Below are positions 19,623 through 27,581 of a DNA stretch of 64,000 nucleotides, one piece after another. Within the stretch, counting starts at the first letter, position 1. Each line of letters starts with the position of its first letter. The position numbers and the translations under genes were made by a program. A model generated the notes under the pieces. That model did no database searches. It saw only the letters and a program-made list of their open reading frames with translations, and was not told where the DNA came from. Origin of the DNA: Fibrobacter sp. (GTDB lineage: Bacteria > Fibrobacterota > Fibrobacteria > Fibrobacterales > Fibrobacteraceae); NCBI GenBank assembly GCA_024398965.1, contig JAKSIF010000008.1:36704-100703 (forward strand), in the 5' to 3' direction.

Positions 19623-20393
19623 ATGGAAATCAATAAGGATATTGCTGACATTCAAGCTGCCGAGGCAAGCCAGCGCAAGAAGAAGAAATTCATCCTGTGC
19701 TACCATAATTTTAACGTAAAGAATTACAAGCGAGCTGCTGCTGAAATTCGCAAGATTTCCGAAGAAGCAGGTTCTCCCATTTCTATCGCCGTGGTTCCTT
19801 CCATTGGCGGTGCTCCTGAATCCGAAGCAGAAGAATTCCGCGAGGAAATTGGCAAGTTCATGGATGAAGGTTACGAAATCATCCTTCATGGCGCACGTCA
19901 CCGTGCAGATCTTTTTGTTAAGCGTTCCTTCCAGGGTAAGATTGGACTTTGGCTTTCCAGCAATGGTGCAGAATTTGCCGGCTTGGGCAAGAACCTGTCC
20001 CAGTCTCTTTTGACCCGCGCTCTCGCCCTGTGGAAGGCCCATGGCTTTGGTTTGCCGTCTGGATTTGTTGCTCCGGTATGGTTCGGCAACAAGTTCCTCA
20101 AGAAGCAGGTTCTTAGCCTGTTCGATAACTACGAAGACTTGTTCCATATCTACAAGAAGACCAGCAGGGGCTCCAGGGCAATCAAGTCCCCGCTGTTCAC
20201 CTTCTCTATTTTCCCCAAGCCTCTCGCAGGCCTTGCCCAGACAATCGCACTTCTGGGCCTTACGATTAACTCTGGCACTCCCCGTTTGGTTTTCCACGCA
20301 GGCGACTTCCAGAACATGGGCGAAGATCGCGTACTTGGTTTGGTGCGCTACGCTAAGGTTCAGCGTGAAAAGGTTATGTATCGCGACCTCTAA
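19623..20393 (+). CDS. Polysaccharide deacetylase-like protein (DUF2334-type)
   Basis: A 256-residue cytosolic protein with no signal peptide. The order of motifs resembles NodB/DUF2334 carbohydrate deacetylases: an early strand KKFILCYHNFNV, EIILHGARHR (the metal-binding His loop, normally LHG-x-x-H), GFVAPVWF (the F-x-P-P-W strand) and RLVFHAGDF near the end. The first-Asp motif is weak, so activity is not certain. It is followed at 24 bp by the acyl-CoA synthetase and then by fabF in the same direction. That suggests a role in making or tailoring an acylated surface compound, which is inference. Confidence 0.75.
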   Translation: MEINKDIADIQAAEASQRKKKKFILCYHNFNVKNYKRAAAEIRKISEEAGSPISIAVVPSIGGAPESEAEEFREEIGKFMDEGYEIILHGARHRADLFVKRSFQGKIGLWLSSNGAEFAGLGKNLSQSLLTRALALWKAHGFGLPSGFVAPVWFGNKFLKKQVLSLFDNYEDLFHIYKKTSRGSRAIKSPLFTFSIFPKPLAGLAQTIALLGLTINSGTPRLVFHAGDFQNMGEDRVLGLVRYAKVQREKVMYRDL

Positions 20394-20417
20394 TGGTTTT
20401 CGCAATCAGAGGATACT

Positions 20418-22160
20418 ATGATTTTAAACAAGTTTCTGTCTCGCGTAGATTACGAATCCTACGAAGACCTGCACCAGAATTTCAAGCTGTCCATTCCGGA
20501 CAACTTCAACTTCGCTTATGACGTCGTGGATGAATATGCCAAGAACGAGCCTAAGCGCGAAGCCTTGGTCTGGTGTGATGACAACGACGAAAGTCACATC
20601 TTCACCTTTAAGGATTTGTCCATCGCTTCCCAGCGTACGGCCAACTTCCTGGTAGATCAGGGAATCAAGAAGGGCGACCGCGTTATGCTTATCCTGCGTC
20701 GCCATTATGAATTCTGGTTCTTTATTCTTGCCTTGCACCGTATTGGCGCCATTGTTATTCCTGCGACCAATATGCTTTCTGCCCACGATCTGGAATACCG
20801 TTTCGATGCTGCAGAAATCAAGATGGTGGTTTCCTACGACGATCCTGCCTTGCAGAAGGAAGTTGAAACTGCTGTTTCTAGAACCGATTCTGTGAAGAAG
20901 CTGGTGACTATCGGTCAGCCCCGTCAGGGCTGGATCAGTTTCTACGACGATTACGAAATTATGCCTACGGAGTTTGCCCGTCCTACAGGTGAGGCTGGAA
21001 CCCGTAATGATGATATTATGCTGGTCTACTTTACCAGCGGTACTTCTAGCAATCCCAAGATGGTGGCACACACCTTTACTTATCCGTTGGGACACATCAA
21101 TACCGCTCGCTTTTGGCAGCATGTTGTTGATGGCGGCCGTCACCTGAGCATTGCCGAGACCGGTTGGGCAAAGGCCATGTGGGGTAAGATTTACGGCCAG
21201 TGGATTGCAGGTTCTGCCGTATTCGTTTACGACATGAAGGTGTTCATTCCCGGTAAGATGCTGGAAAAGATGGCTCAGTTCAAGATTACCACCTTCTGCG
21301 CACCTCCTACTGCTTACCGCGCCTTGCTGCTGCAGGACCTGAGCAAGTACGACTTGTCTAGCCTTACCTACTGCGTAACTGCAGGTGAAGCTCTTAGTTC
21401 CGACATTTACAACAAGTGGCTGGAAAAGACCGGCCATAAGCTTCGCGAAGGCTACGGCCAGACCGAATCTACCCTTATTACGGGAAACTACGAATGGATG
21501 GAACCCAGACCGGGTTCCATGGGCATGCCTTCTCCGGGTTACAAGCTGGACATCATTAACGCCGACGGTACATCTTGCGGTGTTGGGGACGTTGGCGAAA
21601 TTATCATCCGCATTGACGACGGCAAGCCCTTTGGTCTGTTCGGCGGTTACTACCGTGATCCTGAACGTACCGAAAAGGTTTTTGAAGGCGGCGTGTACCA
21701 CACGGGCGACACTGCCTGGCGCGATAAGGATGGCTACTTCTGGTTCGTTGGCCGTACCGACGACTTGATCAAGACCTCCGGCTATCGTGTAAGCCCCTTC
21801 GAAGTGGAAGAAGTTCTCCATCAGCACCCTGCTGTAATGGAAGTGGCTGTGACTGGTGTTGAAGACGCCACCCGCGGTCAGGCCGTGAAGGCTACTATCG
21901 TGCTCCACAAGGGCTACGAAGCTTCCAGGGAACTGGCTAAGGAAATCCAGCTGTTCACAAAGAAGGTGGCTGCCTCCTACAAGAGCCCCCGCTTTATCGA
22001 CTTTGTATCTGAGCTTCCCAAGACCATTAGCGGTAAGATCCGTCGTGCCACCATCCGTGACAACGACAAGGCCGAGGCCGAAGCCAAGGCTAACGAAGCC
22101 GCCAGTGCAACTCCAGATAACCAGATCCAGTTCCCGGAAAAGAAAGTTTCTGAAAACTAG
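20418..22160 (+). CDS. Acyl-CoA synthetase (AMP-forming, medium/short-chain type)
   Basis: A 580-residue ANL-superfamily ligase that would activate a carboxylic acid with ATP to acyl-AMP and then to acyl-CoA. Seen are the P-loop-like YFTSGTSSNPKMVAHT, the ACSM-like AETGWAKAMWGKIYGQW, REGYGQTES, YHTGDTAWRDKDGYFWFVGR, and the C-terminal catalytic lysine region LPKTISGKIRR. ATG 20418 follows AGAGGA. The gene ends 10 bp before fabF, so the two are almost certainly cotranscribed. That pairing suggests activated acids feed fatty acid synthesis. Known volatile-fatty-acid needs of Fibrobacter make branched or short acids attractive substrates, but the sequence alone does not prove this. Confidence 0.9.
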   Translation: MILNKFLSRVDYESYEDLHQNFKLSIPDNFNFAYDVVDEYAKNEPKREALVWCDDNDESHIFTFKDLSIASQRTANFLVDQGIKKGDRVMLILRRHYEFWFFILALHRIGAIVIPATNMLSAHDLEYRFDAAEIKMVVSYDDPALQKEVETAVSRTDSVKKLVTIGQPRQGWISFYDDYEIMPTEFARPTGEAGTRNDDIMLVYFTSGTSSNPKMVAHTFTYPLGHINTARFWQHVVDGGRHLSIAETGWAKAMWGKIYGQWIAGSAVFVYDMKVFIPGKMLEKMAQFKITTFCAPPTAYRALLLQDLSKYDLSSLTYCVTAGEALSSDIYNKWLEKTGHKLREGYGQTESTLITGNYEWMEPRPGSMGMPSPGYKLDIINADGTSCGVGDVGEIIIRIDDGKPFGLFGGYYRDPERTEKVFEGGVYHTGDTAWRDKDGYFWFVGRTDDLIKTSGYRVSPFEVEEVLHQHPAVMEVAVTGVEDATRGQAVKATIVLHKGYEASRELAKEIQLFTKKVAASYKSPRFIDFVSELPKTISGKIRRATIRDNDKAEAEAKANEAASATPDNQIQFPEKKVSEN

Positions 22161-22170
22161 TGAGACATAG

Positions 22171-23421
22171 ATGAACCGTAGAAGAATTGTAATTACCGGT
22201 ATGGGTGCGGTGACACCCGTTGGCAAGAATGTTGACGAGTTGTGGGATGCTATCCAGCACGAAAAGTGCGGTGTTGGCCCTATCACCTTGTTTGATGCTA
22301 CCGATTGCCCGGTAAAGATTGCTGCCGAAGTGAAGGATTTCAAGCCCGAAGAACACGGAATCGATCCCAAGGAAGCCCGCCGTATGGCCCGCTTCACCCA
22401 GTTCCTGCTGGCTGCATCCAAGGAAGCTGTTGCCGATGCAAAGCTTACTGAAGATGACCTCCACGGAGACAACATCGGTGTTATCGCAGGCTGCGGCCTT
22501 GGCGGTATCGACGTAGTTGACTCCACTTTCAACCAGTACGTTGCTGGTGGCAAGCGTCGCGTTTCTCCCTTGGCCATGGCCGAGCTTATTCCTAACGAAG
22601 GTGCCGCAAACGTTTCCATCAATCTTGGAATTACGGGCTGCGCCTGGACCGTCGCAACAGCTTGTGCCTCCGGCACTGACGCCATCGGCGTCGCCTTGGA
22701 TGCTGTGCGTTCCGGCCGTCTGGATATCTGCCTTGCTGGCGGTTCCGAAAGCGGTATCAACGACTATTCCATCAAGGCCTTTGCCGGCATGCACGCCCTG
22801 ACTGACAAGTTCAACGACTGCCCCGAAAAGGCTAGCCGCCCCTTCGACAAGGACCGTTCCGGCTTTATCATGGGTGAAGGCGGTGCCGTTCTCGTTCTCG
22901 AGGAATTGGAACATGCAAAGGCTCGCGGTGCAAAGATCTATGCAGAACTTGCCGGTTACGGTGCAAGCGCTGACGCCTACCATATCACTAGCCCCAAGCC
23001 CGATGGAAGCGGCTGTGCCAAGGCAATGCTTCGTGCCATCAAGGATGCTGGCATTGAACCTACCGACATTGACTACTACAATGCCCACGGTACTTCCACT
23101 CACCTGAACGACGTGACGGAAACTGCAATGCTGAAGATCGCTCTAGGCGAACACGCTTACAAGATCAAGGTCTCCAGCACCAAGAGCATGACCGGCCACT
23201 GCGTTGGCGCCGCCGGTGTCTGCGAAGCCATCATCAGTACTCTTGCTGTTCGCGATTCCTTCTTCCCGGCTACCATCAACCTGGAAAATCCGGATCCAGA
23301 ATGCGACCTGGACTACGTTCCCAATAAAGGCGTGAAGGGTAACATCGATGTTGCCGCTTCTGCTTCTCTTGGCTTCGGCGGTCACAACGGTGTTGTGATT
23401 ATCAAGAAGTACAACGGCTAA
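22171..23421 (+). CDS. fabF: Beta-ketoacyl-ACP synthase II
   Basis: The condensing enzyme of type II fatty acid elongation (malonyl-ACP plus acyl-ACP). The 416-residue length is normal. Catalytic residues are the Cys in ATACASGTDA (about residue 165), the His in YYNAHGTSTHLND (about 306) and the His in STKSMTGHCVGAAG (about 342). The N-terminus RRIVITGMGAVTPVG is typical of FabF. In many bacteria fabF follows acpP; here it sits about 19 kb away, behind an acyl-CoA synthetase. No terminator is obvious in the 37 bp before the convergent Rpn gene. Confidence 0.95.
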   Translation: MNRRRIVITGMGAVTPVGKNVDELWDAIQHEKCGVGPITLFDATDCPVKIAAEVKDFKPEEHGIDPKEARRMARFTQFLLAASKEAVADAKLTEDDLHGDNIGVIAGCGLGGIDVVDSTFNQYVAGGKRRVSPLAMAELIPNEGAANVSINLGITGCAWTVATACASGTDAIGVALDAVRSGRLDICLAGGSESGINDYSIKAFAGMHALTDKFNDCPEKASRPFDKDRSGFIMGEGGAVLVLEELEHAKARGAKIYAELAGYGASADAYHITSPKPDGSGCAKAMLRAIKDAGIEPTDIDYYNAHGTSTHLNDVTETAMLKIALGEHAYKIKVSSTKSMTGHCVGAAGVCEAIISTLAVRDSFFPATINLENPDPECDLDYVPNKGVKGNIDVAASASLGFGGHNGVVIIKKYNG

Positions 23422-23458
23422 CTCAGCAGCCACTTTGAAATAAACAAATTGGTTTCAT

Positions 23459-23656
23459 CTATTTTCCAATCTTTTCGGCGGCTATTTTGCATGCCAGTTC
23501 CTGCACCTTTTCGAGAGGCAACTTAAGAACTCGAGCGACTCGTTCCACAGGGTCGTTATCTCGAAGAAACGCTTCTGCAGCACTCAGATTGGCTTCTTCA
23601 CGGCCCTCGCGGCGGGCGGTACCGATGCGCGTACTGATTTCAGCTTCTGTGACCAT
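23459..23656 (-). CDS. Possible internal short form of Rpn (RpnS-like)
   Basis: An internal ATG (23654-23656) opens a 65-residue product in the same frame, starting MVTEAEISTRIGTARREG and ending at the Rpn stop codon. A GGAG lies 12 nt upstream. Rpn genes in enteric bacteria are reported to make a short C-terminal protein that inhibits the nuclease. Whether this start is used here is inference. Confidence 0.3.
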   Translation of the reverse strand: MVTEAEISTRIGTARREGREEANLSAAEAFLRDNDPVERVARVLKLPLEKVQELACKIAAEKIGK

Positions 23657-24400
23657 ACCTGTTGCAATCTCCGTGATAAAGTTCTTCTCGAGGGCGTTCA
23701 CCGCCAGACGGCTGTAAACATCCGCTATGACGGGATCCTTCGTTTTGGGGGCATCCTTCGCAGAGGCCATCTTGGTGAAAAGCTCCAGCCATTCCGTCTC
23801 GGCAGTGTTCAGGTTCAAGACCTTCGCATCCACCTTACTCAAGTCGATTACAATATACCTTTTTTTATCATATACAGGCAAGGCGCCGGGATCACCGATG
23901 CTAGAAAAGCGGAAGAGGCCCAGTTCCTCGCGGTAGCTTTTGCAAAAGCTAACCGGGAAGTTGCAAATCCACACGCTGTAGGTTGTAGGCATCAGATAGG
24001 GATGGTCTTCCTTCTCGGCCTCGGTGCGCTGGCTGTCAAAGTGAATCTTCGACTCGATGGAAAGCTGGTCCGCATAAAGTTCCACACGGTCCGTAAAATC
24101 CTCGTGAGACGCCCGCTGCATCTCCAGGTCCACGAACTCATCGTTGTTGAGCTTGGCGTGTACATCGAAACGGACCTCCTCCACATCGATTGCGGAGGTC
24201 AGCGTCGATGCGGGCTTCTTGCGTTCGATGCTTACGATCTTGCGCTCTTCGGGCAAGTGCAGAATCGCATTCAAAAAGTGAATCAGTGTAACGTCCTTCG
24301 AAAAGATTTCCTTGAAGACCTTGTCCCGGGTCGGATCCAGGAACGCATGCTGTTTAATGATTTCGACTTGCTTTTTGACTTTTTCCTCAAATGTCGCCAT
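23459..24400 (-). CDS. Rpn-family nuclease, copy 1
   Basis: A 313-residue member of the Rpn recombination-promoting nuclease/putative transposase family (PD-(D/E)XK fold). Visible are FLDPTRDKVFKEIF at the start, the nuclease core RFDVHAKLNNDEFVDLEMQ (Asp then Glu-x-Gln), and LELFTKMASAKDAP. The C-terminal 65 residues carry RREGREEANLSAAEAF and a helical tail. ATG 24400 is chosen because an in-frame extension to 24430 would cover the conserved leader. Family members cut DNA and some act in phage defence. It is nearly identical to 38380-39321, with differences concentrated in the last 35 residues. Confidence 0.88.
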   Translation of the reverse strand: MATFEEKVKKQVEIIKQHAFLDPTRDKVFKEIFSKDVTLIHFLNAILHLPEERKIVSIERKKPASTLTSAIDVEEVRFDVHAKLNNDEFVDLEMQRASHEDFTDRVELYADQLSIESKIHFDSQRTEAEKEDHPYLMPTTYSVWICNFPVSFCKSYREELGLFRFSSIGDPGALPVYDKKRYIVIDLSKVDAKVLNLNTAETEWLELFTKMASAKDAPKTKDPVIADVYSRLAVNALEKNFITEIATGMVTEAEISTRIGTARREGREEANLSAAEAFLRDNDPVERVARVLKLPLEKVQELACKIAAEKIGK

Positions 24401-24412
24401 TGTAATTCCAAA

Positions 24413-24455
24413 GCGGGAACGCCCCCGCAATAGCGCAAGGCGGATTCGCCCTACA
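24413..24455 (-). promoter_or_regulatory. Structured conserved leader of Rpn copy 1
   Basis: This GC-rich stretch upstream of the Rpn ATG is also found at 39334-39376. It can form two small hairpins, GGCG/CGCC with a 4-nt loop and CGGG/CCCG. The first loop differs between copies (gatt versus cttt) while both stems are kept. Role unknown; it may be an RNA leader that controls translation or the end of a mobile unit. Confidence 0.45.
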
Positions 24456-24537
24456 TATTATTAACACGCGAAAAATCGAGAAATGTCCTGTATTTTTAGG
24501 TAAAACAAATGTAAAACTGTGATTCTTTGGAAACATT

Positions 24538-24565
24538 ACGCCTGGATTTCTCCGGGCGTTTTTTG
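24538..24565 (+). terminator. Rho-independent terminator
   Basis: An 8-bp stem (ACGCCTGG/CCGGGCGT, one G-T pair) with a 6-nt loop is followed by TTTTTT on the plus strand. No plus-strand gene lies directly upstream; the nearest, fabF, ends 1.1 kb away beyond the Rpn gene. The stretch 24456-24704 holds nothing else that I can support. Confidence 0.7.
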
Positions 24566-24704
24566 TTACAAAGAGATATCAACGATTCCACAGAACGAAC
24601 TAATTGGCTTCAGAAAAATTCACTAGGGAAATACCTGGTTAAGAAAAGAATAAATCATGAACCTCTGATTCGAAATGCTTTTCTAAATTCTATTAGAGGC
24701 TTGG

Positions 24705-25022
24705 ATGATTATGTTGAAAAATAGATGGCTGTTCATTTTGTGCTGGATGTTGTTTTTCGGGACTTGTTTCGCTGCAAATCTTCTGAATGAATTGAGTGAT
24801 GAAGAAATGACGGAACTTCAGGAACTTATTAAACAGCCTCCTCCAGGCCCTTGTCATGGCGTTGTTTATGTTGAGGAATGCATTCGCTGGGTTAACGATT
24901 CCACAAACGTCAAAAAGGAAAAACATCCTGATTACAAGTGGGAGGTGTGGCGTCAATGTTGCGATGATATTCGTGATTCCATTGATGCTACGAAACCTAA
25001 GCGAAAGAAAAAGCGAAAATAG
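24705..25022 (+). CDS. Small secreted protein, unknown function
   Basis: A 105-residue protein. From ATG 24711 (or 24705) residues 1-21 form a signal peptide (NRWLFILCWMLFFGTCFA). The mature part is acidic and then has four cysteines (GPCHG, EECIRW, QCCDD) and ends in a very basic KPKRKKKRK tail. An AGAGG sits upstream. The cysteines may form disulphides in the periplasm. No family recognised. It stands alone between an orphan terminator and a toxin-antitoxin pair. Confidence 0.55.
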   Translation: MIMLKNRWLFILCWMLFFGTCFAANLLNELSDEEMTELQELIKQPPPGPCHGVVYVEECIRWVNDSTNVKKEKHPDYKWEVWRQCCDDIRDSIDATKPKRKKKRK

Positions 25023-25145
25023 ATTGCTGGCTAAAAATATCCCCCGACTCCCTCACAGTCATCGGAGAATTCTTTTCAGAGTAGAAAATTTCTGAACGAA
25101 ATAAATATTTCAGAAAATGTTAATTTACTTGCGAAAGGAATACTG

Positions 25146-25486
25146 TTATGGTCTGGCTTTATAGTTTGCTTGCGGTTCGTTCAACAAAGATGGAACATCT
25201 TGACCGACATAAAATACTCGCAAGACCACGACCTGTATTTTTTGTACTACGTAAAAGATATTGTAATTGCCTTCGTTCATTTTTCGAACGCCACGACTTT
25301 GCCAAGGCTCTTCCGCATATATTGGGTATCGTTCCGGAAAAACAGATAGTCCCAGAATAGAATCCTGTAACTTTTTCAAAATTTTTTGTGCTGCAACAGG
25401 AGCATTCAAGGAATTGCATATATAATCTGCGATTCCCTCTAAGTCGTTTTTTTTGCGTTATCGGAGACCAGAACCTGGTAGCTCAT
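25146..25486 (-). pseudogene. RelE/ParE-family toxin, frameshifted in an A8 tract
   Basis: The toxin start ATG 25486 overlaps the antitoxin stop as ATGA, the usual toxin-antitoxin coupling. The frame reads MSYQVLVSDNAKK and then hits TAG after TT. Adding one base in the A8 tract (T8 on the plus strand, 25447-25454) joins it to the long downstream frame NDLEGIADYICNSLNAPVAA, continuing through FPERYPIYAEE and YNIFYVV to the stop at 25146. The reconstructed protein is a normal-length ParE-like ribonuclease or gyrase toxin. It is inactive as written unless slippage restores the frame; a sequencing error in the homopolymer is the other option. Confidence 0.8.
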
Positions 25487-25785
25487 ACATGGTATTTTTT
25501 CTTGATGTCAGAAAAAACGGCGGCAGCGGGAGTCATGCGACCGGCCTTCATGTCTGCATAGCCTTTTTCTAGTTCAGCATCGAATTCCGCCTTGGACAAT
25601 CTGGACTCATCAACAGGTCGTTTGGGTAACTTCACCTCAAAAGGCAGTCCCTGTTGCAAAATAATTTGCTTGTAAAACATGTTGATGGCGTTGGACACAG
25701 GAATCCCTAAAGCGTCCAAGATGCTTTCGGCTTCTTTCTTGACTTCGGGCTCAATACGAGCATAAAGGTTAGCACTTTTTGTCAT
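25483..25785 (-). CDS. RelB/DinJ-family antitoxin
   Basis: A 100-residue antitoxin. The N-terminus SANLYARIEPEVKKEAESIL and VSNAINMFYKQIILQQGLPF match the ribbon-helix-helix RelB/DinJ family, which binds its operator as a dimer. The C-terminal half wraps the toxin. Its stop overlaps the toxin start by four bases. There is no Shine-Dalgarno, but a good promoter ends 6 nt before ATG 25785 and holds a palindrome in its spacer, so autoregulation and a leaderless mRNA are likely. The toxin partner is frameshifted here, while the antitoxin looks intact. Confidence 0.88.
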   Translation of the reverse strand: MTKSANLYARIEPEVKKEAESILDALGIPVSNAINMFYKQIILQQGLPFEVKLPKRPVDESRLSKAEFDAELEKGYADMKAGRMTPAAAVFSDIKKKYHV

Positions 25786-25791
25786 ATCTTA

Positions 25792-25820
25792 AATATATAA
25801 ATTTGTGCGCACAAACGCAA
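25792..25820 (-). promoter_or_regulatory. Promoter of the toxin-antitoxin operon
   Basis: On the minus strand the -35 is TTGCGT (25815-25820) and the -10 is TATATT (25792-25797), 17 bp apart. Six bases separate the -10 from ATG 25785, so the transcript would start at or next to the start codon. Confidence 0.65.
25802..25815. promoter_or_regulatory. Palindromic operator TTTGTGCGCACAAA
   Basis: A perfect 14-bp palindrome lies in the spacer between the -35 and -10 of the toxin-antitoxin promoter. This is the expected site for a ribbon-helix-helix antitoxin dimer to repress its own operon. Confidence 0.65.
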
Positions 25821-25880
25821 TACATTTGTTTTTGGTTGAAAATTTTCCTTGAACAGCAAAAACCAGCAGCCTAGGTCGAC

Positions 25881-25917
25881 AAAGAAACCGCCCGGATTTC
25901 TCCGAGCGGTTTTCTTT
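25881..25917. terminator. Bidirectional terminator between cysS and the antitoxin
   Basis: The arms AAACCGCCCGG and CCGAGCGGTTT, with one mismatch and a 6-nt loop, are flanked by A-rich and T-rich tracts. The site lies 27 bp beyond the cysS stop codon and would end cysS transcripts on the minus strand. Confidence 0.65.
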
Positions 25918-25943
25918 AAGCTTTATCCTTTAACCTTTACGCT

Positions 25944-27404
25944 TTATTCCTTCACGCTCCAGGTGGTGCCTTCCTTGCTGTCCTTGATCACGATGTTCAT
26001 GGCGGCAAGTTCGTCGCGGATGCGGTCGCTTTCGGCCCAGTTCTTGTTTGCGCGGGCTTCCTTGCGGAGGGCGAGAAGTTCTTCTACCTTGGCGACGTCA
26101 ACGCCAGCGGCACCTTCGTCAGCCTTCTTCTTGTAATCCTGACGGGGTTCGTCCAGCTTCAGGCCAAAGACCTTGTCCATGTCCAGAACGAGGGCTGCCT
26201 TTTCGCCGTCGTCGATGTCGGACTTCAGCATGGTATTGAGGATACCGAGAGCGCGGGGCATGTTCAGGTCGTCACCGATGGCGGTCTTGAATTCTTCCTG
26301 GAAGGCCTTGGCGGCTTCGCTTGTAATTGCAGTTGCCTTGCCGATGAGGGCGTCGGTCTTCTTGTGCAGGCTCTTGAGGCCTTCCTTGGCGCCTTCCAGA
26401 GCTTCCCAGGTGAAGTTCAGGTAGTTGCGGTAGTGGCTGCCCACTGCGAAGAAGCGGTAATCCAGCGGATTGAAGCCGCGGTCTACCAACAGGTCAACGG
26501 TAAGGAATTCGCCGCTGGACTTGCTCATCTTGCCGAATGTTGTGGCGGTGGTGCCGTCTTCCAGCTTTTCTTCGCTGGCGGTACGGAGGAATTCTCCGTG
26601 CATCCAGAAGCGGGAGAACTGAACGCCGTTGGCGCATTCGCTCTGTGCAATTTCGTTAGTGTGGTGGACGCGGATGTGGTCGGTACCGCCGCAGTGAATG
26701 TCCAAGGTGGGGCCGTTGTACTTCATGGCCATGGCGGAGCATTCCACATGCCAGCCCGGGAAGCCTACGCCCCAGGGGGAATCCCATTCCATGGCGCGCT
26801 TCTTGTCGGTGGGACTGAACTTCCAGAGAGCGAAGTCGGTAGCGGCACGCTTTTCGCCCATGTCGATACGGCTGCCCTTGCGGAGGTTTTCAACGTCCAG
26901 GCGGGCGAAGTCGGCGTAACGGGGGAACTTGAGGCTATCGAAGTAGATGCCGTCGGAAGTGCGGTAGGTAAAGCCCTTTTCTTCCAGGGTCTTCACCAGG
27001 TCAATCTGTTCCTGGATGTGCTGGGTGGCGGGAGTCCAGCGGGTGGGTTCCTGAATGTTCAGACGATGCCAGTCGTTCATGAAGGCGTCGGTGTAGAACT
27101 TGGCGATATCCCAGACGGACTTGCCTTCGCGGGCGGCGCCCTTTTCCATCTTGTCGTCTCCGGAGTCGCCATCGCTAGTGAGGTGGCCTACGTCGGTGAT
27201 GTTCACGATGTGGTTCACCTTGTAGCCGTAGTAGTTCAAGGTGCGGACCAGGAAGTCTTCAAAAATGTAGGTGCGGAGGTTGCCGATGTGGGCGAAGTGG
27301 TACACTGTAGGGCCACAACAGTACATACGCACGGCGGGAACGCCTTCTGGAAGAGTAAACAGTTCTTTCTTGCGTGATGCGGTGTTGTAGAATTGAAGTG
27401 CCAT
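25944..27404 (-). CDS. cysS: Cysteinyl-tRNA synthetase
   Basis: Class I synthetase charging tRNA-Cys, 486 residues. Seen are RMYCCGPTVYHFAHIGNLRT with the zinc Cys and the HIGH-like HIGN, CGGTDHIRVHHTNEIAQSE with further zinc ligands, and KMSKSSGEF. The C-terminal helical domain ends NIVIKDSKEGTTWSVKE, the usual CysRS end. ATG 27404 has a GGAGG ribosome site. It is a single-gene unit with a terminator at 25881-25917. Confidence 0.97.
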   Translation of the reverse strand: MALQFYNTASRKKELFTLPEGVPAVRMYCCGPTVYHFAHIGNLRTYIFEDFLVRTLNYYGYKVNHIVNITDVGHLTSDGDSGDDKMEKGAAREGKSVWDIAKFYTDAFMNDWHRLNIQEPTRWTPATQHIQEQIDLVKTLEEKGFTYRTSDGIYFDSLKFPRYADFARLDVENLRKGSRIDMGEKRAATDFALWKFSPTDKKRAMEWDSPWGVGFPGWHVECSAMAMKYNGPTLDIHCGGTDHIRVHHTNEIAQSECANGVQFSRFWMHGEFLRTASEEKLEDGTTATTFGKMSKSSGEFLTVDLLVDRGFNPLDYRFFAVGSHYRNYLNFTWEALEGAKEGLKSLHKKTDALIGKATAITSEAAKAFQEEFKTAIGDDLNMPRALGILNTMLKSDIDDGEKAALVLDMDKVFGLKLDEPRQDYKKKADEGAAGVDVAKVEELLALRKEARANKNWAESDRIRDELAAMNIVIKDSKEGTTWSVKE

Positions 27405-27531
27405 TTGAGCCTCCGGTTAAGTTGCGGGACCTTTGTTTGCTACAGTCCCATTTCGGCGCTGTAATTTAGAAAAAATGGTTCGCCTTGACTAATTGAAAAA
27501 CTTTATGGTCTTTAATAAAAACCGCCTATGA

Positions 27532-27560
27532 AAAAGGTCTGCCTTAAAAGCAGACCTTTT
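27532..27560 (-). terminator. Terminator of sstT
   Basis: A perfect 11-bp stem (AAAAGGTCTGC/GCAGACCTTTT) with a 7-nt loop lies 21 bp after the sstT stop, followed by T's on the minus strand. Confidence 0.85.
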
Positions 27561-27581
27561 ACCACAATTTTTGTAAAAGAG

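Noticed and set aside
20424..22760. 778-residue frame on the minus strand
   Set aside because: Antisense of the acyl-CoA synthetase and fabF, both with full motifs.
24527..24724. 65-residue frame on the plus strand
   Set aside because: It runs through the terminator hairpin at 24538-24565 and has no ribosome site.
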